Assembly: GCA_038323575.1 (NCBI GenBank)
Contig: JBBQHB010000001.1
Coordinates: 62,001-126,000, forward strand
Origin: CAINVV01 sp038323575
GTDB taxonomy: Bacteria > Bacteroidota > Bacteroidia > Bacteroidales > Prolixibacteraceae
Direction of reading: 5' to 3'
DNA length: 64,000 nt
The notes beneath the pieces were generated by a model. It ran no database searches. It was not told where the DNA came from and saw only the letters and a list, made by a program, of their open reading frames with translations. The translations under genes and the position numbers were made by a program. Shown piece by piece: positions 1-8,228 of the stretch (position 1 is the first letter of the stretch; the number at the start of each line of letters is the position of its first letter).

Positions 1-254
1 GTGACAGAATTACAGATAATATGAAAATGGTCAATGATTTTGCAAAAGAGATTGTCATTGTCCCCATATTCAATGCATTGGATATCTATGCAAAAGAGAA
101 AGCACGGTTAAGAAAAACAGGAAATTTGATCGATGATTTTGATATTTTGATAGGCGCCACAGCCGTAGCAAATGATTTAATTTTGGTAACAGAAAATGAA
201 AAACATCTCAACCGGTTATCAAAAATCAGAATAGAAAACTGGGTTAATAGGTAA
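1..254 (+). CDS. PIN-domain (VapC-like) toxin, C-terminal part
   Basis: Partial: the frame is open from the left edge, so the start lies outside the window. The visible 83 codons look like the C-terminal half of a PIN-domain ribonuclease. The stretch DDFDILIGATAVANDL followed by LVTENEKHLNRL matches the end of VapC-type toxins, where the conserved acidic residues bind metal and a final strand leads to a short C-terminus. Such toxins cleave RNA and are normally held by an antitoxin encoded just upstream, which cannot be seen here. It is followed by remnants of another toxin-antitoxin module on the opposite strand, so this edge is accessory DNA. Whether the N-terminal half is intact cannot be judged. 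Confidence 0.75.
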   Translation, partial: DRITDNMKMVNDFAKEIVIVPIFNALDIYAKEKARLRKTGNLIDDFDILIGATAVANDLILVTENEKHLNRLSKIRIENWVNR

Positions 255-297
255 AGAATGCGGAAAAAATCGACATATTAAGTTCCGTATAATATGC

Positions 298-438
298 TCA
301 ACTTGCTTTTCGGGTTTTTAAGTCCTTCTGAAAAGCAAAAAAATTCCTCTTTTCAGGTAAAAATTCATTTATCTCACTGATTGACAACTCAATATCTTTA
401 AGGCATGCTAAAATGTCATTTTGATTATTATTTTGCAT
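298..438 (-). pseudogene. HEPN (DUF86-type) toxin, truncated to 46 residues
   Basis: An ORF that starts with ATG inside the last codons of the nucleotidyltransferase gene, an 11-nt overlap typical of MNT-HEPN operons. It reads MQNNNQNDILACLKDIELSI and continues to NFFAFQKDLKTRKAS before a TGA. This matches the N-terminal helices of DUF86/HEPN proteins (about 110-120 residues), which usually go on from KTRKA into a conserved VERN segment and later the catalytic RxxxxH. Everything after KTRKA is missing, including the RNase motif, and I see no continuation in another frame before the PIN gene end at 254. Most likely a broken toxin left beside its antitoxin. Confidence 0.6.
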
Positions 439-727
439 AAACCAGTGATTTGGAACGGTCTATATTTTGCCGGATATACGGATTTTTGATGGCTTTATTT
501 TCGAGAAGATCTATAGGCCGTCCTATAAGATCTTGTAATCCAAATTTCAAGTTGAAATAACTATCCGCATAATCAAAAGGGTCGTTCGCATCAATATCGA
601 CTACTAAATCAATATCACTTTTTTCGGTAAACCTTTCCGTCAATACTGAACCAAATACATAGAGAGACTTTACCTTGTTATTTAGGCATAAACGTTTAAT
701 CTCATTTGTATAACTATCAAGAAACAT
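428..727 (-). CDS. MNT-type nucleotidyltransferase (MntA-like antitoxin)
   Basis: A 99-residue minimal nucleotidyltransferase. The family motif GSx10DxD is present as FGSVLTERFTEKSDIDLVVD (about residues 26-45), with the two metal-binding aspartates in place. MNT proteins of this size act as antitoxins of HEPN RNases; characterised members modify the HEPN partner by adding AMP. The usual partner follows on the same strand with overlapping reading frames but is truncated (298-438), so this antitoxin probably has no functional cognate toxin at this locus. No nearby second HEPN gene was seen. Confidence 0.85.
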   Translation of the reverse strand: MFLDSYTNEIKRLCLNNKVKSLYVFGSVLTERFTEKSDIDLVVDIDANDPFDYADSYFNLKFGLQDLIGRPIDLLENKAIKNPYIRQNIDRSKSLVYAK

Positions 728-991
728 GATCCAGTATTTTGCACAAATTTAATCATTCCAAATTAGCTTTCAAACAAGCAAATAGCCTGTTAGAAAAGCT
801 ATACCTGCATACATCAGCGGTTCCACAGTCTCTTTTTCTATTGTTTACTGTCGGGAGAAAAAACATTGTCGGGAAGAGACAAAAAAATAAAGAAAATCAT
901 TAATAAATTCTAATAGAGATAGTTGCGTAGAAAACGCAACTGCAAATCTTCTCCAATAAACAACTATTTTTGTGCATTATAAAAGTGAATA

Positions 992-2353
992 ATGGACAAA
1001 AACAATATAGGTAACTCTGAGTTACCAAAGAAACTATATATCGAAACCTACGGCTGTCAGATGAATGTCGCTGACAGTGAAGTGGTTGCCTCTGTGATGG
1101 GTGACCGCGGTTTCACCATCACCGACCAATATGCTGATGCGGATGCCATCTTCGTCAATACCTGCTCGGTACGCGACAATGCCGAGAAGAAGATCTGGAA
1201 CAGACTCTCTTTTTTCAAAGGGCTGAAGAAGAAAAAACCGAAGCTTGTTATCGGACTGATCGGCTGCATGGCTGAAAGGATCGGGGATGAATTGGTGGAG
1301 AAAAAAACTGTCGATCTGGTTGCCGGTCCGGATGCCTACCGGGATCTTCCTTTCCTCTATGACAAAGCCAGACATGGTGAAAGTGCCGTCAATGTTGAAC
1401 TCACCATCGACGAAACGTACGATTCCATCATCCCGAAAAGGATCGGGGACGAAAAGATTTCCGGATTTGTCTCAATAACCCGCGGGTGCAACAACTTTTG
1501 CACCTACTGCATCGTTCCATACACGCGTGGCCGTGAACGCAGCCGCGATCCAAAAGATATCCTCAACGAAGTGAAGGCCCTGATCGGAGGCGGCACCAAA
1601 GAGGTGACCCTGCTGGGCCAGAATGTGAACTCGTATGTCTGGCATCCTGAACCAACGAGGAAACCGATCAAATTTCCGGACCTGCTGGAAATGGTGGCCC
1701 AAATCTCCCCCGCCTTGCGTGTCAGGTTTACCACTTCACACCCCAAAGATTTGTCCGACAAGCTGTTGCGAAAAATGGTGGCTTATCCGAATATTTGTCG
1801 GCACATCCATCTGCCGGTGCAGTCGGGCAGTTCGGTCATCCTGAAAAAGATGAACCGCAAGTACGACCGCGAATGGTACCTCGACCGTATCTCGGCCATC
1901 CGGTTGGCCCTTCCGGGATGCGGGATCACGACCGACATCTTCTGCGGCTTCTGTACCGAAACCGAAGAGGACCACCGGCAATCGCTGCAGCTAATGGAGG
2001 AAGTCCGGTTCGACACCTCTTTCATGTTCAAATTCTCGATGCGGCCCGGCACCTATGCTGCTGATCATTTCGAGGATGATGTTCCTGAGGAGGTGAAGTC
2101 CCGTCGGCTTGAAGAGATCATCCAGCTGCAAAACCGACTCTCCCTCGAAAGCAACCGCCGGGAAATCGGCAAAACTGTTGAGGTTCTTACAGAAGGCATT
2201 TCGAAGAAGAAAAAAAGTGAATTCTTTGGCCGGAGTTCCGAAAATAAAGTTGTTGTTTTCCCAAATACCGGACTGGATATTGGCGACTTTGTTAAGGTTA
2301 AAATCAACGATTGTACCCAAACGACCCTAATTGGGGAAGTTGTGACGGAATGA
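992..2353 (+). CDS. miaB: tRNA-2-methylthio-N6-dimethylallyladenosine synthase
   Basis: Radical-SAM methylthiotransferase that adds the 2-methylthio group to i6A37 of tRNAs reading codons that begin with U. The length of 453 residues is normal. The N-terminal UPF0004 domain carries the three cysteines of the auxiliary cluster (C22 in YGCQMN, C58 in NTCSVRDNAE, C92 in GLIGCMAE). The radical-SAM motif CxxxCxxC is C166/C170/C173 (GCNNFCTYC) and is followed by PYTRGRE. A TRAM-like RNA-binding domain with the GRSSENKVVVF segment closes the protein. A possible -7 box TATTTTTG lies at 965-972, but no -33 box sits at the usual distance. A 7-bp hairpin (922-928/934-940) is further upstream. The closest alternative in the family is RimO or MtaB; the sequence details favour MiaB. 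Confidence 0.95.
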   Translation: MDKNNIGNSELPKKLYIETYGCQMNVADSEVVASVMGDRGFTITDQYADADAIFVNTCSVRDNAEKKIWNRLSFFKGLKKKKPKLVIGLIGCMAERIGDELVEKKTVDLVAGPDAYRDLPFLYDKARHGESAVNVELTIDETYDSIIPKRIGDEKISGFVSITRGCNNFCTYCIVPYTRGRERSRDPKDILNEVKALIGGGTKEVTLLGQNVNSYVWHPEPTRKPIKFPDLLEMVAQISPALRVRFTTSHPKDLSDKLLRKMVAYPNICRHIHLPVQSGSSVILKKMNRKYDREWYLDRISAIRLALPGCGITTDIFCGFCTETEEDHRQSLQLMEEVRFDTSFMFKFSMRPGTYAADHFEDDVPEEVKSRRLEEIIQLQNRLSLESNRREIGKTVEVLTEGISKKKKSEFFGRSSENKVVVFPNTGLDIGDFVKVKINDCTQTTLIGEVVTE

Positions 2354-2714
2354 CGAAGAAAGAAAACCTGACTTGGGGACTTAGGGACTGGGAGAGCGCC
2401 CCGGGTGTAACCTCTCCTTCAAAATCAGGATAGCGGTCCCTGAGCCTAAGGAAGTGTAAAGTGAGATGCGAATGCCAAATAGAACGAGAAGAGCGATAGT
2501 TAAATGTGAAGCTTTTACCACTTTGCTGTGCCAAAGGGAATCCTTCCCCGCTGTAAAATTTGAATAACCCCGGGTGGATTGAAGCGGAACCCGGGGATTG
2601 AAATGCCCGGAGATCAACCGTCCGCGGTAGCATATCGGGAAGAGGAAATAGATCCTTTCGGACGGAATGGAGACAATAATGTAAGAAGCAATAAGCGTAA
2701 TAATACCAAAAAAG
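2354..2714. other. 361-bp gap with a GC-rich stem-loop, no gene seen
   Basis: No convincing coding region on either strand. The clearest structure is a perfect 8-bp inverted repeat, ccccgggt at 2568-2575 and its complement at 2589-2596 with a 13-nt loop, each arm being itself nearly self-complementary. The rest is a mixed-composition sequence without a recognisable promoter or terminator. The stem-loop resembles dispersed REP-like hairpins seen in many bacteria; a single copy in this window cannot show that it is repeated. Confidence 0.4.
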
Positions 2715-3056
2715 ATGAACGAAAAAATTACGGAATTCCGCGCCTACCGCGCCAAAATGAACGAAAAAATCCTGGCTGCCGACAACAAAGTGATGAAGCG
2801 CATCTTCAACATCGACACCAACACCTACCTGGAAGGAGCCCTCTCCACCAAAACCAAGGAAATGCTGGGCCTCGTAAGTTCAATGGTGCTGCGCTGCGAC
2901 GACTGTGTCAAATACCACCTCGAAAAATGCCATGAACAGGGCGTTAACACAGAAGAACTCTTCGAGATCTTTGCCGTTGCCAACTTGGTAGGCGGCACGA
3001 TTGTAATTCCACACACGAGAAGGGCTGTAGAGTATTGGGAAGCACTTAATGAGTAA
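2715..3056 (+). CDS. Carboxymuconolactone decarboxylase (AhpD-like) family protein
   Basis: A 113-residue all-helical protein of the CMD/AhpD superfamily. The signature is C61-D-D-C64 followed by H68 (VLRCDDCVKYHLEKC), the redox-active CxxC with the downstream histidine found in AhpD-like peroxidase reductants. The C-terminal GGTIVIPHTRRAVEYWE is also typical. Members either reduce peroxiredoxins or are decarboxylases; the CxxC favours a thiol redox role, but the physiological partner is not visible here. The ATG at 2715 is the first start in frame that preserves the whole family domain. The stop abuts a palindromic repeat element that fills the space before rlhA. Confidence 0.85.
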   Translation: MNEKITEFRAYRAKMNEKILAADNKVMKRIFNIDTNTYLEGALSTKTKEMLGLVSSMVLRCDDCVKYHLEKCHEQGVNTEELFEIFAVANLVGGTIVIPHTRRAVEYWEALNE

Positions 3057-3276
3057 TTTTGGATTTTCGATTTTCGATTTTGGAAGTTCGGTTAGCAAGA
3101 TTTTCTGGTCCAAAGTTCAGTCTGAAAAGCATGAAGACGTTGCTTCAAACAAAGTAATAAAGCTACATCGTTGAGCGAGAAATCATTAATGACAACAATA
3201 CCCCAAATGACAATAAAGACAACAACAGATCGTGTGACCTCCATTCGAAAATCGAAAATCGAAAATCGAAAATTCT
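3057..3276. repeat. Mirror-type repeat element with gattttc heptamers
   Basis: Fills the whole gap between the CMD gene stop and the rlhA start. The left arm (3057-3081) has about three copies of the 7-nt unit gattttc; the right arm (3243-3275) has four copies of its complement gaaaatc. The centre (3082-3242) is unique sequence. The right arm ends about 5 nt before the rlhA ATG, so it occupies the ribosome-binding position of that gene. Confidence 0.7.
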
Positions 3277-3280
3277 CCCC

Positions 3281-5161
3281 ATGTCCCGCGACAACCGACT
3301 AGAGCTCCTGGCTCCCGCAAAAAACCTGGAATGCGGCATTGCCGCCATCCGCCATGGTGCAGATGCCGTTTACATCGGTGCGCCCAGGTTTGGCGCCAGA
3401 GAAGCAGCTGGAAACTCCGTCGGGGAGATCGGAAAACTGGTGGCTGAGGCCCGGATTTTCGGTGCCAAAACCTATGTTGCCCTCAACACTATTCTGTATG
3501 ACAATGAGTTGGAGGAGGCCGGAAGGATCATCCGCCAGGTTTGTGAAGCAGGGGCCGATGCATTGATCATCCAGGATTTTGGAATTCTGGAAATGGACCT
3601 ACCTCCGATAGCGCTCCATGCCAGCACCCAGGTAAACAACTTTACACCGGGAAAAATCAGATTCCTGGAAGCAGTTGGATTCAAAAGAGCCGTTCTTGCC
3701 AGGGAGCTTTCCCTTGAACAGATCAAGATAATAGCCGACCAAACCACCATTGAACTCGAGGCATTTGTGCACGGATCGCTCTGTGTCAGCCTGAGCGGAC
3801 AGTGTTACATGAGCCATGCCATGGGCGGAAGAAGCGCCAACCGCGGTGCCTGCGCCCAACCCTGCCGTAAAAAATACAGCCTGACTGATGCCACCGGTAA
3901 AATCATTGTGCAAGACAAGCACCTGCTTTCACTCAGGGACCTCAACCGGTCAAAATCGATCCGCGAACTGGCAGATGCCGGCGTCCGCTCCTTTAAAATT
4001 GAGGGCCGTCTCAAGGACATCGATTATGTAAAAAATATCACGGCTTATTACCGGACAGAACTGGACAGCATTTTGGAGGAAAAACCGGAATACCTCCCAG
4101 CTTCCGCGGGCAAAACCGCCTTCTTCTTTACGCCGGATCCTGCCAAAACCTTTCACAGAGGTGCAACTGAATATTACCTGCGGGGGCGCAAAGACCCGGT
4201 GGCTTCAATCGACAGCCCAAAATCAACTGGAGAAGAGATCGGAGAAGTTATAAGGGTCAAAAGGGACTCCATTCAGATTTCGGGCACGAAGAAAATCTCC
4301 AACAACGACGGACTCACTTTCATTGGCCGCGACGGTGAGGGCACCGGATTAAAGGTCAACAAGGTTGAGAACGGAATAATTTACCCAGACCGGATGAATG
4401 GCGTATTTACCGGTGCAATCATTTACCGGAATCTCGACCACACCTTCCAATTGGAATTGGGCAGGAAAACCTCCGAACGGAAAATACCTGTCGGATTAGT
4501 TCTCCTTTCCAATGCTGACGGATTTGAATTAAGTGTGACCAATCCGGCCGCGCCGGCCCGTTTTTCCGTCAATATCCCGAAGGTTCCTGCCAACGATCCG
4601 GAGAAATCACGTGAAAACATCCTCCGGCAACTGGCCAAATCGGGTGACACACCTTTCGCGGTAACCGGGATTGATACAGGCGGCAATGAAAAGTACTTTT
4701 TCACTTCGCAGCAACTGAACGAGCTGCGCAGGGGATTACTGGAACTGGTGGAAGAGAATCTGCGTTCAGGCAATTCCGTCCATGAAAGGAAGGAGGTTGG
4801 AACTGCCACTGCATCCGCCGTCAAAAATTCGATTCCCTATCCTGCTGACGACTTTCATTTCGAAAACAACATCAGCAACAGGCTGTCCCTTCAGTTTTAC
4901 AGGCGCCACGGCATAGAAAATCCAGAAATTGCCGTCGAAAAACGCTCCGTCTCCGGCAAGCTGCAGGTGATGATCACCAAACACTGCCTGCAATACGAAC
5001 TCGGGTATTGCACCAGGTTCGGAGGAACTTTCCCTTCAAATCTCACTGAACCCTTTATTTTAAAGGATGGTGCAAGCGACTTTGAACTTGAGTTTGACTG
5101 CAGGAACTGCATGATGAAGATCTATAAAGAAATAAAGAATGAAGAATCCCCAAAAAAATAG
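3281..5161 (+). CDS. rlhA: U32-family 23S rRNA C2501 hydroxylation protein RlhA
   Basis: A 626-residue protein of the U32 (so-called peptidase) family. It follows E. coli RlhA/YdcP along its full length: N-terminal LLAPAKNLECGIAAIRHGAD, the core ALHASTQ, then the cysteine-rich FVHGSLCVSLSGQCYMSHA with GACAQPCRKKY about residues 165-200, KIEGRLKD, a DUF3656 domain in the middle, and the C-terminal MITKHCLQYELGYC plus FDCRNC block. The cysteines are those expected to hold an iron-sulfur cluster. RlhA is needed for 5-hydroxycytidine at position 2501 of 23S rRNA. The assignment to RlhA rather than another U32 paralogue rests on the length and the C-terminal cysteine block. Confidence 0.9.
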   Translation: MSRDNRLELLAPAKNLECGIAAIRHGADAVYIGAPRFGAREAAGNSVGEIGKLVAEARIFGAKTYVALNTILYDNELEEAGRIIRQVCEAGADALIIQDFGILEMDLPPIALHASTQVNNFTPGKIRFLEAVGFKRAVLARELSLEQIKIIADQTTIELEAFVHGSLCVSLSGQCYMSHAMGGRSANRGACAQPCRKKYSLTDATGKIIVQDKHLLSLRDLNRSKSIRELADAGVRSFKIEGRLKDIDYVKNITAYYRTELDSILEEKPEYLPASAGKTAFFFTPDPAKTFHRGATEYYLRGRKDPVASIDSPKSTGEEIGEVIRVKRDSIQISGTKKISNNDGLTFIGRDGEGTGLKVNKVENGIIYPDRMNGVFTGAIIYRNLDHTFQLELGRKTSERKIPVGLVLLSNADGFELSVTNPAAPARFSVNIPKVPANDPEKSRENILRQLAKSGDTPFAVTGIDTGGNEKYFFTSQQLNELRRGLLELVEENLRSGNSVHERKEVGTATASAVKNSIPYPADDFHFENNISNRLSLQFYRRHGIENPEIAVEKRSVSGKLQVMITKHCLQYELGYCTRFGGTFPSNLTEPFILKDGASDFELEFDCRNCMMKIYKEIKNEESPKK

Positions 5162-5165
5162 TGGT

Positions 5166-5870
5166 ATGATTATCGCAGATGACAAATTGTGTGATGTGGT
5201 TGGCCGGGACATTGACCTGCTACCAATCATTTTCAGGTTTGGGATCAGCTCAAACATGGGACAGGCGACTATAAATGAAATTTGCCTGGAAAAGGAAATC
5301 GATGCTGATTTTCTTCTTTCTGTATTAAACACTTATCATTCCAGCGATTATTTTCCTAATACAGAAACAATTAACCTCGTATATCTAACTGATTTCCTAA
5401 CAAAGACGCATCAATATCACAAACATGTAACCATACCGCTTCTTGTCGGCCTGATGCAAGAACTTAAAGTTAAATTGCCTGACACACGGTTAGTGATCAC
5501 CCTCGAAAAATACTTAAATGACTATGTCAACAAACTGTATGCCCATATCGAATTTGAAGAGAAGAATATTTTCCCCTTGGTCGATATCCTTTCGGGACCT
5601 ACTGTCATAAGCGGGGCTAAACAATCGGGCAAAAATCTCAAGAAACTTTTCAACCAGCACGCCAATGTTGAGACAGAGATAAGCGATCTGATTATGATCA
5701 TTGTTCAACATATTCCAAAACATGCTGATGTCCAGTTATTCCACAGCATGTTGCATATTCTTTATCATTTTGAAAAAGAACAGATTGACCATGCACGATT
5801 CGAAGATAAAATCCTTGTCCCCAGGCTTATGAAATTGTTTAATACAAAATTCCCCGGCGATGCTTTATAG
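5166..5870 (+). CDS. Hemerythrin-domain protein, RIC/ScdA-like, without the N-terminal Cys pair
   Basis: About 234 residues from ATG 5166; an in-frame ATG at 5139 would overlap the end of rlhA by 23 nt. The N-terminal part (DKLCDVVGRDIDLLPIIFRF) resembles the ScdA_N/DUF542 domain, but the CCxG motif expected next is replaced by SSNMGQ. The C-terminal part is a hemerythrin HHE bundle with the iron ligands in TKTHQYHKH, AHIEFEEKNIFP, NQHANVE and HFEKEQIDHARFEDKILVP. RIC/YtfE proteins are di-iron proteins that repair damage by nitric oxide. Loss of the cysteines suggests a changed role, perhaps sensing or signalling to the LuxR-type protein encoded by the overlapping next gene. Confidence 0.8.
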   Translation: MIIADDKLCDVVGRDIDLLPIIFRFGISSNMGQATINEICLEKEIDADFLLSVLNTYHSSDYFPNTETINLVYLTDFLTKTHQYHKHVTIPLLVGLMQELKVKLPDTRLVITLEKYLNDYVNKLYAHIEFEEKNIFPLVDILSGPTVISGAKQSGKNLKKLFNQHANVETEISDLIMIIVQHIPKHADVQLFHSMLHILYHFEKEQIDHARFEDKILVPRLMKLFNTKFPGDAL

Positions 5871-6417
5871 CAACTGCATCATCATTCATGCGTGGCCCAT
5901 CGTTCAGATCGGCCTCCGCAGTGTGGTGCAATCACTCAGGATGGAAGTGCGTGATGTTTTTCAGGAATGCCCCGACTGCAAAATCCTGACGGAATGGAAT
6001 GATGCAATGATCCTGATTGATGTAAAGCATGGGGATTTTATCCGTAAGCATCAGAAATTTCTCAGGAAGAGGAACATTTCTTCTGTTGGCATAGATTTCA
6101 GCAGCCAACTTCAGACTGAAGATTCACTTTTTGATGAGGTTCTATACCAAACTGACAGTCAAAACGTTCTTCTCAGCAAACTAAATAAAATATCCAATCC
6201 GGAAAATAAAAAAAGAAACGAAAACCAGCTTTCTCAACGAGAAGTCGATGTATTAAAGCTTGTCGCCATTGGCTGCACCAACAAACAAATTTCCGATAAA
6301 TTGTTTATCAGTATTCACACTACCATCACACACCGCAAACATATCACATCCAAACTTGGCGTTAAATCCATCTCCGGGCTCACACTTTATGCAGCCATCA
6401 ACAATCTGATCGACTAA
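5860..6417 (+). CDS. LuxR-type transcriptional regulator
   Basis: A 185-residue protein. The C-terminal 65 residues are a LuxR/FixJ helix-turn-helix: QLSQREVDVLKLVAIGCTNK, then ISDKLFISIHTTITHRKHI and KLGVKSISGL. The N-terminal 115 residues have the size of a receiver domain but lack a clear phosphoacceptor aspartate and DD pair, so control by phosphorylation is doubtful. The start overlaps the end of the hemerythrin gene by 11 nt, implying coupled translation. The pairing suggests that the hemerythrin protein provides the signal and this protein controls transcription, possibly of the two following genes. This is inference from context. Confidence 0.85.
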   Translation: MLYSNCIIIHAWPIVQIGLRSVVQSLRMEVRDVFQECPDCKILTEWNDAMILIDVKHGDFIRKHQKFLRKRNISSVGIDFSSQLQTEDSLFDEVLYQTDSQNVLLSKLNKISNPENKKRNENQLSQREVDVLKLVAIGCTNKQISDKLFISIHTTITHRKHITSKLGVKSISGLTLYAAINNLID

Positions 6418-6499
6418 TTACCAAAAATACCAACATATAGGGATTGTGGCAGAAGATCCGGGAAGGTTATTTTGTGTACAAACAAATATAAAATTTATC

Positions 6500-7315
6500 A
6501 TGTTCACAAAAAGCCTATTCTCTCTTCAGCTAACTCTTATTATCATCCTCGGTTTTTCCATGATTTCGCAAGCACAGGACAGGATCTTTACCTATGCTTA
6601 TCAGAGCACTGTCCTCAACAAAGGCCAGCGGGAACTGGAAGTATGGAACACGCTGCGTCAGGGCAGAAAGGATTCCTATTCCAGGCTAGACAACCGCACC
6701 GAGTTCGAAATTGGTCTTGGAAGCAAACTTCAAACTTCATTTTACCTGAATCTTACCTCTGTCACCAAAACCGAAAGCGAAGGTGGCGTGAAGTCAACCG
6801 TTACTGAGCATGAAATCAGTTTTTCCAACGAGTGGAAACTAAAATTAATGGATCCGGTGGCAAATCCTGTTGGCCTTGCTCTTTATGCAGAATATGGTAT
6901 AGGCAGCAGTGAATATGAACTCGAAAGCAAAATAATTATTGACAAAAAAATCAATAACCTGACGATTGCAGGAAATTTATCTTACGAGGCAGAATTTGCT
7001 CCGGTATATGTGAACAATAAACTGAACTGGGAGAAAGAGAGTAAGGTGGATTACAATCTATCCATTGGCTATGCAATCGGTTCGGGATTCCATCTTACCC
7101 AGGAGAACAATATAAAAAATGTCTATGTTGCGAACCAACTGGAGCACAGCGCCCTCTATTCCGGACTTGGATTCTCCTACATTCATGATAATTTTTGGGT
7201 GAATTTCACTGTTATGCCGCAGGTTAAATCCTTTAAAGGAGCGACAAACAGCACGCTAAACCTGAATGAATATGAAAAAATTCAATGCCGATTACTTTTC
7301 TCGCATGCTTTTTAA
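6500..7315 (+). CDS. Putative outer-membrane beta-barrel protein
   Basis: Start chosen at ATG 6500 because it gives a clean signal peptide (MFTKSLFSLQLTLIIILGF ending in SQAQ); the upstream GTG at 6446 would add a non-signal segment. The mature part of about 245 residues has alternating polar and apolar strands and ends with LFSHAF, an aromatic-terminated strand usual in outer-membrane barrels. No named family is recognised. Its last codons overlap the next gene, a haem-binding lipoprotein, so the two are probably made together under the preceding LuxR-type regulator. Confidence 0.7.
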   Translation: MFTKSLFSLQLTLIIILGFSMISQAQDRIFTYAYQSTVLNKGQRELEVWNTLRQGRKDSYSRLDNRTEFEIGLGSKLQTSFYLNLTSVTKTESEGGVKSTVTEHEISFSNEWKLKLMDPVANPVGLALYAEYGIGSSEYELESKIIIDKKINNLTIAGNLSYEAEFAPVYVNNKLNWEKESKVDYNLSIGYAIGSGFHLTQENNIKNVYVANQLEHSALYSGLGFSYIHDNFWVNFTVMPQVKSFKGATNSTLNLNEYEKIQCRLLFSHAF

Positions 7316-7652
7316 GGGACGTAAGCAAACCAGTCTGGCAATCCTGTTAACAATTCTGGCTTTGGCCTGCAGCACAACACTCTACTTGCCCAAAGAAAAC
7401 CCTTTGATTTCGAAGGATGATCTGGTGGCCATGAAAAATGGCCGAACTTTGTACATCAGCAAATGCGGTAGTTGCCATACGCTGTTCTTACCCGAAAAAT
7501 ATATTTCACAGGATTGGAAAACCGAGGTCGAGAAAATGTCATCTAAAGTGCACCTGACCGACAGAGAAAAGGAGGAAATTCTCAGATACGTTACAAAAAA
7601 CGACAGTTCCCTGTTCCACAAACCCAACAACCAGAATCAAAAAATGCAGTAA
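7305..7652 (+). CDS. Lipoprotein with a single c-type haem motif
   Basis: About 115 residues. ATG 7305 gives a classical lipoprotein signal (MLFKGRKQTSLAILLTILAL then AC, lipidation at C22); two earlier in-frame ATGs (7266, 7272) would bury it. One CxxCH motif (C54-GSC-H58, KCGSCHTLF) marks a mono-haem cytochrome or cytochrome-like domain; the downstream EKMSSKVHLT segment could supply a methionine ligand. The overlap with the barrel gene is 11 nt. It may deliver or accept electrons at the membrane in a response to nitrogen oxides, inferred only from the hemerythrin neighbour. Confidence 0.75.
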   Translation: MLFKGRKQTSLAILLTILALACSTTLYLPKENPLISKDDLVAMKNGRTLYISKCGSCHTLFLPEKYISQDWKTEVEKMSSKVHLTDREKEEILRYVTKNDSSLFHKPNNQNQKMQ

Positions 7653-7729
7653 CATATTTTCAGCTTCTCAAAAAATGGTATATATTTGAGTAAAAGATGT
7701 TCCAAACCTCCCATACCTAATTTTCATTC

Positions 7730-8197
7730 ATGATGGAACTGCAAATCGACCTGCTGAAAAGGAGTGAAAAATCCTGGTTTAAGATCATATGGGGAAGTGC
7801 CGCTATATTGGCTGTCCTTTTAATGATCGTAAACAAAACAATTATCCATCGACCCACTAATCCTTCTGACTGGATCCAGGTACCGGGAATGCTTCTGTTT
7901 GCTTGCTGGCTGCTTTTTACCGGACTGGGTCATCACGTCAGAAAATTCTTCGGACGCGCTTATATCCGGATTGACGACCATCTGATAGCCGTCAAAAAAG
8001 GGATTCAGGCAAAAGAGGAGTCCATTCTTTGGAAAGAGATAAAATCCATTCAATACAAATACAACCTATTCTGGTTTATCCGTGAGGATAATTCTTCATT
8101 CCTGTTGAAATTATCGGATTATGAATACCGGGTGATCAAAGAGGTAAGGAATGCCATCGTTTTGAACGCCAAAGAGAAGGGGATAAGTATCAATTAA
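7730..8197 (+). CDS. Small membrane protein with PH-like domain, copy 1 of a tandem pair
   Basis: 155 residues (154 from the second ATG). Two hydrophobic segments (about 17-37 and 49-67) are followed by a soluble C-terminal part with YIRIDDHLIAVKKG, ILWKEIKSIQYK and SFLLKLSDYEYRVIKEVRNA. The pattern of strands ending in a helix resembles the bacterial PH-like/YcxB fold, though I cannot name the family. The neighbouring gene encodes a homologue of the same length with matching blocks, so this is a local duplication. Function unknown. Confidence 0.7.
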   Translation: MMELQIDLLKRSEKSWFKIIWGSAAILAVLLMIVNKTIIHRPTNPSDWIQVPGMLLFACWLLFTGLGHHVRKFFGRAYIRIDDHLIAVKKGIQAKEESILWKEIKSIQYKYNLFWFIREDNSSFLLKLSDYEYRVIKEVRNAIVLNAKEKGISIN

Positions 8198-8228
8198 TCT
8201 TTATTTGCTGCCACTTTATCTATTAGTC

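Noticed and set aside
2354..2714. Remnant of a group II intron or insertion sequence
   Set aside because: Only one GC-rich stem-loop is seen; there are no terminal inverted repeats, target duplication or protein remnant.
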